Shown here: piece by piece, positions 24,951-26,402 of the stretch
Numbering within the stretch: the first letter of the stretch is position 1
Layout: every line of letters begins with the position of its first letter
Assembly: GCA_003661605.2 (NCBI GenBank)
Contig: QMWL02000002.1
Coordinates: 1 to 26,402, forward strand
DNA length: 26,402 bases
From: an archaeon
Lineage (GTDB): Archaea; Thermoproteota; QMWL01
Direction of reading: 5' to 3'
Program-made: the position numbers and the translations under genes
Notes under the pieces: generated by a model
Database searches by the model: none
Told to the model about the DNA's origin: nothing
The model's input: only the letters and a program-made list of their open reading frames with translations

Positions 24951-25591
24951 CGCTAGAACATCAGTATCTTATGCAAGAAGTCGATAACTTACGTATCTAT
25001 GAGTATCTTAAAGAAAGGTTACGTGATGCAGGTTTCTCTACCTGTCGTATTCGTCGGCTTCCTGTTCAAACGGTTATTGAGGTGGTAGTAGACCGTCCTG
25101 GTCTCGTCATCGGTCCCGCTGGTCAGAACATAAAGAATCTTACCAGAGAGCTTGAAGAAAAATTCGGCCTTAAAAATGTCCGTATCACAGTCCTTCCTGT
25201 TGAAGTTCCTGAATTAGATCCGAGCATAATGGCTTGGCGCATTGCACGAGCTATCGAGCGGGGTATACACTTCAGGAAAGTGGCCTTCTGGGCCTTATCG
25301 AGAATACTTGAAGCGGGAGCGTTAGGTGCTGAGATCAGGATATCCGGAAAGCTGACCTCTGAACGAGCGCGAACTGAAACTTTTCGAGAGGGCTATCTGC
25401 TAAAATCAGGACAGCCTAAGCAGATCTACCTACGCGAAGCTGTCTACCATCTGCTGCTGAAGCCGGGAGTCTATGGCATTAAAGTATCCATACTTCCCCC
25501 AGAGGCTAAGGCAGCCGAATATCCGATAGAACCACCCTCGCCTCAAAGAGCGGAGGAAGCTAAAAGTCCAGAGGAACAAGCAAGTAAGTAA
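24947..25591 (+). CDS. rps3: Ribosomal protein S3 (uS3)
   Basis: uS3 forms the mRNA entry channel. The 214-residue protein has a KH domain with the GxxG loop in RPGLVIGPAGQNIK (GPAG at 56-59). It continues with the family block AWRIARAIERGIHFRKVAFWALSRILEAGALGAEIRISGKL and the positively charged stretch SERARTETFREGYLLKSGQP. It ends in an acidic, Pro/Glu/Lys-rich tail (about 185-214), typical of archaeal S3. Confidence 0.97.
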   Translation: MTLEHQYLMQEVDNLRIYEYLKERLRDAGFSTCRIRRLPVQTVIEVVVDRPGLVIGPAGQNIKNLTRELEEKFGLKNVRITVLPVEVPELDPSIMAWRIARAIERGIHFRKVAFWALSRILEAGALGAEIRISGKLTSERARTETFREGYLLKSGQPKQIYLREAVYHLLLKPGVYGIKVSILPPEAKAAEYPIEPPSPQRAEEAKSPEEQASK

Positions 25592-25592
25592 A

Positions 25593-25829
25593 TTGACTTA
25601 CCATAAGATTCTACCCCCAGAGGAACTTCGCCGGATGTCTCCGGAAGATCGTCGGAAGAAGCTCCAGGAGTTACGTCTTGAGCTGATGAAACTTCGTGCT
25701 AAACAGCGAACCGGAACGCTCGGCAATCCTGCACGAATTCGGATGCTTCGTCGCCTCATTGCCCGAATTCTAACCATTGAGCGAGAAGAACAGCTGAATA
25801 TAAGAAGGGGTTCGGAAAAGAGCGCATAA
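25593..25829 (+). CDS. rpl29: Ribosomal protein L29 (uL29)
   Basis: This small, two-helix large-subunit protein (78 residues) starts with TTG one base after the rps3 stop. ELRRMSPEDRRKKLQELRLELMKLRAKQ and NPARIRMLRRLIARILTIERE are the signature paired helices. It is followed after one base by rps17; the SUI1 and RNase P Rpp29 genes commonly found here in archaea are absent. Confidence 0.93.
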   Translation: MTYHKILPPEELRRMSPEDRRKKLQELRLELMKLRAKQRTGTLGNPARIRMLRRLIARILTIEREEQLNIRRGSEKSA

Positions 25830-25830
25830 C

Positions 25831-26193
25831 ATGCCAAAGGGCAAACGACCCAAAAACGTCGGCTTCGGGATAACCCCACCTTCAGAAACGTGCGATGACC
25901 CCAAGTGTCCGTTCCATGGAGACGTACGAGTGCGGGGATTGTTTCTGAAAGGTGTTGTTGTAAGCGATAAGATGCAAAGAACTGTTGTAGTTCAACGTGA
26001 ATATCTACAATATATACCCAAATACGAACGATACATGCGAAAGAGATCGCGCGTATTCGCGCACAACCCTCCCTGCATTAACGCCAAGGAAGGCGATATC
26101 GTTCTCATAGGGGAGACACGCCCACTTGCTCGTAATGTGTCCTTTGTTGTACTGCAAAAACTAGGTCGTGTTAAAACTCCAGGGAAACCGTAG
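25831..26193 (+). CDS. rps17: Ribosomal protein S17 (uS17)
   Basis: The 120-residue archaeal S17 has the N-terminal signature CDDPKCPFHGDVRVRG. The OB-fold core is GVVVSDKMQRTVVVQREYL, and the basic loop KYERYMRKRSRVFAHNPPCINAKEGDIVLIGETRPLA follows, ending in SFVVLQKLG. It is 1 base after rpl29 and 2 bases before rpl14. Confidence 0.97.
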   Translation: MPKGKRPKNVGFGITPPSETCDDPKCPFHGDVRVRGLFLKGVVVSDKMQRTVVVQREYLQYIPKYERYMRKRSRVFAHNPPCINAKEGDIVLIGETRPLARNVSFVVLQKLGRVKTPGKP

Positions 26194-26195
26194 CC

Positions 26196-26402
26196 ATGTC
26201 GCGGAAATCTCGCGCTGTGGCGGCGGTCGCTGTTCAAGAATACCTGCCGAAGATTACACGAGGACTACCTGTTGGCTCTACACTGGTTTGTGCTGACAAT
26301 TCGGGAGCTAGAGTGCTAAAGTTGATTCAGGTGGTTGGTCTTAAAACACGACATCGCCGGATTCCTGCAGCGCGTGTTGGAGATCTCGTTGTTGTATCAG
26401 TA
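26196..26402 (+). CDS. rpl14: Ribosomal protein L14 (uL14), 5' part; truncated by the window edge
   Basis: The ATG at 26196 is 2 bases after the rps17 stop, and 69 codons are present before the window ends. The translation contains ITRGLPVGSTLVCADNSGARVLKLIQVV and RHRRIPAARVGDLVVVSV, with CADNSGAR being the uL14 signature. The order rps17-rpl14 is universal in archaeal spc-type operons. Confidence 0.96.
   Translation, partial: MSRKSRAVAAVAVQEYLPKITRGLPVGSTLVCADNSGARVLKLIQVVGLKTRHRRIPAARVGDLVVVSV

Noticed and set aside
1..26402. CRISPR arrays, insertion sequences, integrase, toxin-antitoxin or defence genes
   Set aside because: I found no regular repeats, terminal inverted repeats or matching proteins; tRNA genes present are intact, without duplicated 3' ends marking an integrated element.

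Overview
This is a compact archaeal chromosome segment. Archaeal identity is set by RpoH followed by single-gene RpoB and RpoA, by L30e, archaeal NusA, EF-1-alpha and archaeal-type ribosomal proteins, by RtcB with archease, by a tRNA intron bounded by a bulge-helix-bulge motif, and by TATA-like boxes about 30 bases before start codons. RpoB is unsplit, unlike in many euryarchaea. RpoA is also one 1286-residue chain, whereas most archaea split it into A' and A''. Together with the crenarchaeal-like structural splicing-endonuclease paralogue and the bifunctional phosphoglucose/phosphomannose isomerase, this suggests a (probably thermophilic) TACK-group archaeon near the Aigarchaeota/Thaumarchaeota side. 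That placement is inference.

Layout. 1-5740 is a mixed housekeeping region: tRNA-Met/Ile(CAU) with an 18-nt intron, tRNA-Thr, an unknown coiled-coil protein, rpiA, tRNA-Arg(GCG), an HTH-PRTase regulator with a decayed PRPP loop, mtnA, a hycI-like hydrogenase protease overlapping mtnA by 92 nt, a splicing-endonuclease structural subunit, a Trm5/Taw2-family tRNA methyltransferase, then tRNA-Arg(CCT), tRNA-Asp(GTC) and tRNA-Lys(TTT). 5849-17044 is the RNA polymerase/translation operon rpoH-rpoB-rpoA-rpl30e-nusA-rps12-rps7-EF1A-rps10. 17110-20237 holds tRNA-Ser(TGA), archease, rtcB and, convergently, the PGI/PMI gene. 20288-26402 is the start of the S10-spc type ribosomal operon: SPOUT RNA methyltransferase, L3, L4, L23, L2, S19, L22, S3, L29, S17 and the 5' part of L14, which runs off the window.

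A theme ties the accessory genes together: an intron-bearing tRNA, an endonuclease subunit of the kind used for non-canonical introns, and the ligase pair archease-RtcB that joins cleaved exons lie within 19 kb, beside a modifier of tRNA position 37. The rest is core transcription and translation plus single-gene sugar-phosphate and methionine-salvage enzymes.

Gene density is very high. No gene-free stretch reaches 300 bases; the longest is about 108 bases (5741-5848), and it holds two promoters. Neighbouring genes commonly overlap by 4 bases (ATGA or TTGA), and convergent pairs overlap at their ends. I saw no insertion sequence, CRISPR array, intein, integrase or other defence or mobile element, and no new multi-gene system; the most unusual items are listed as findings.
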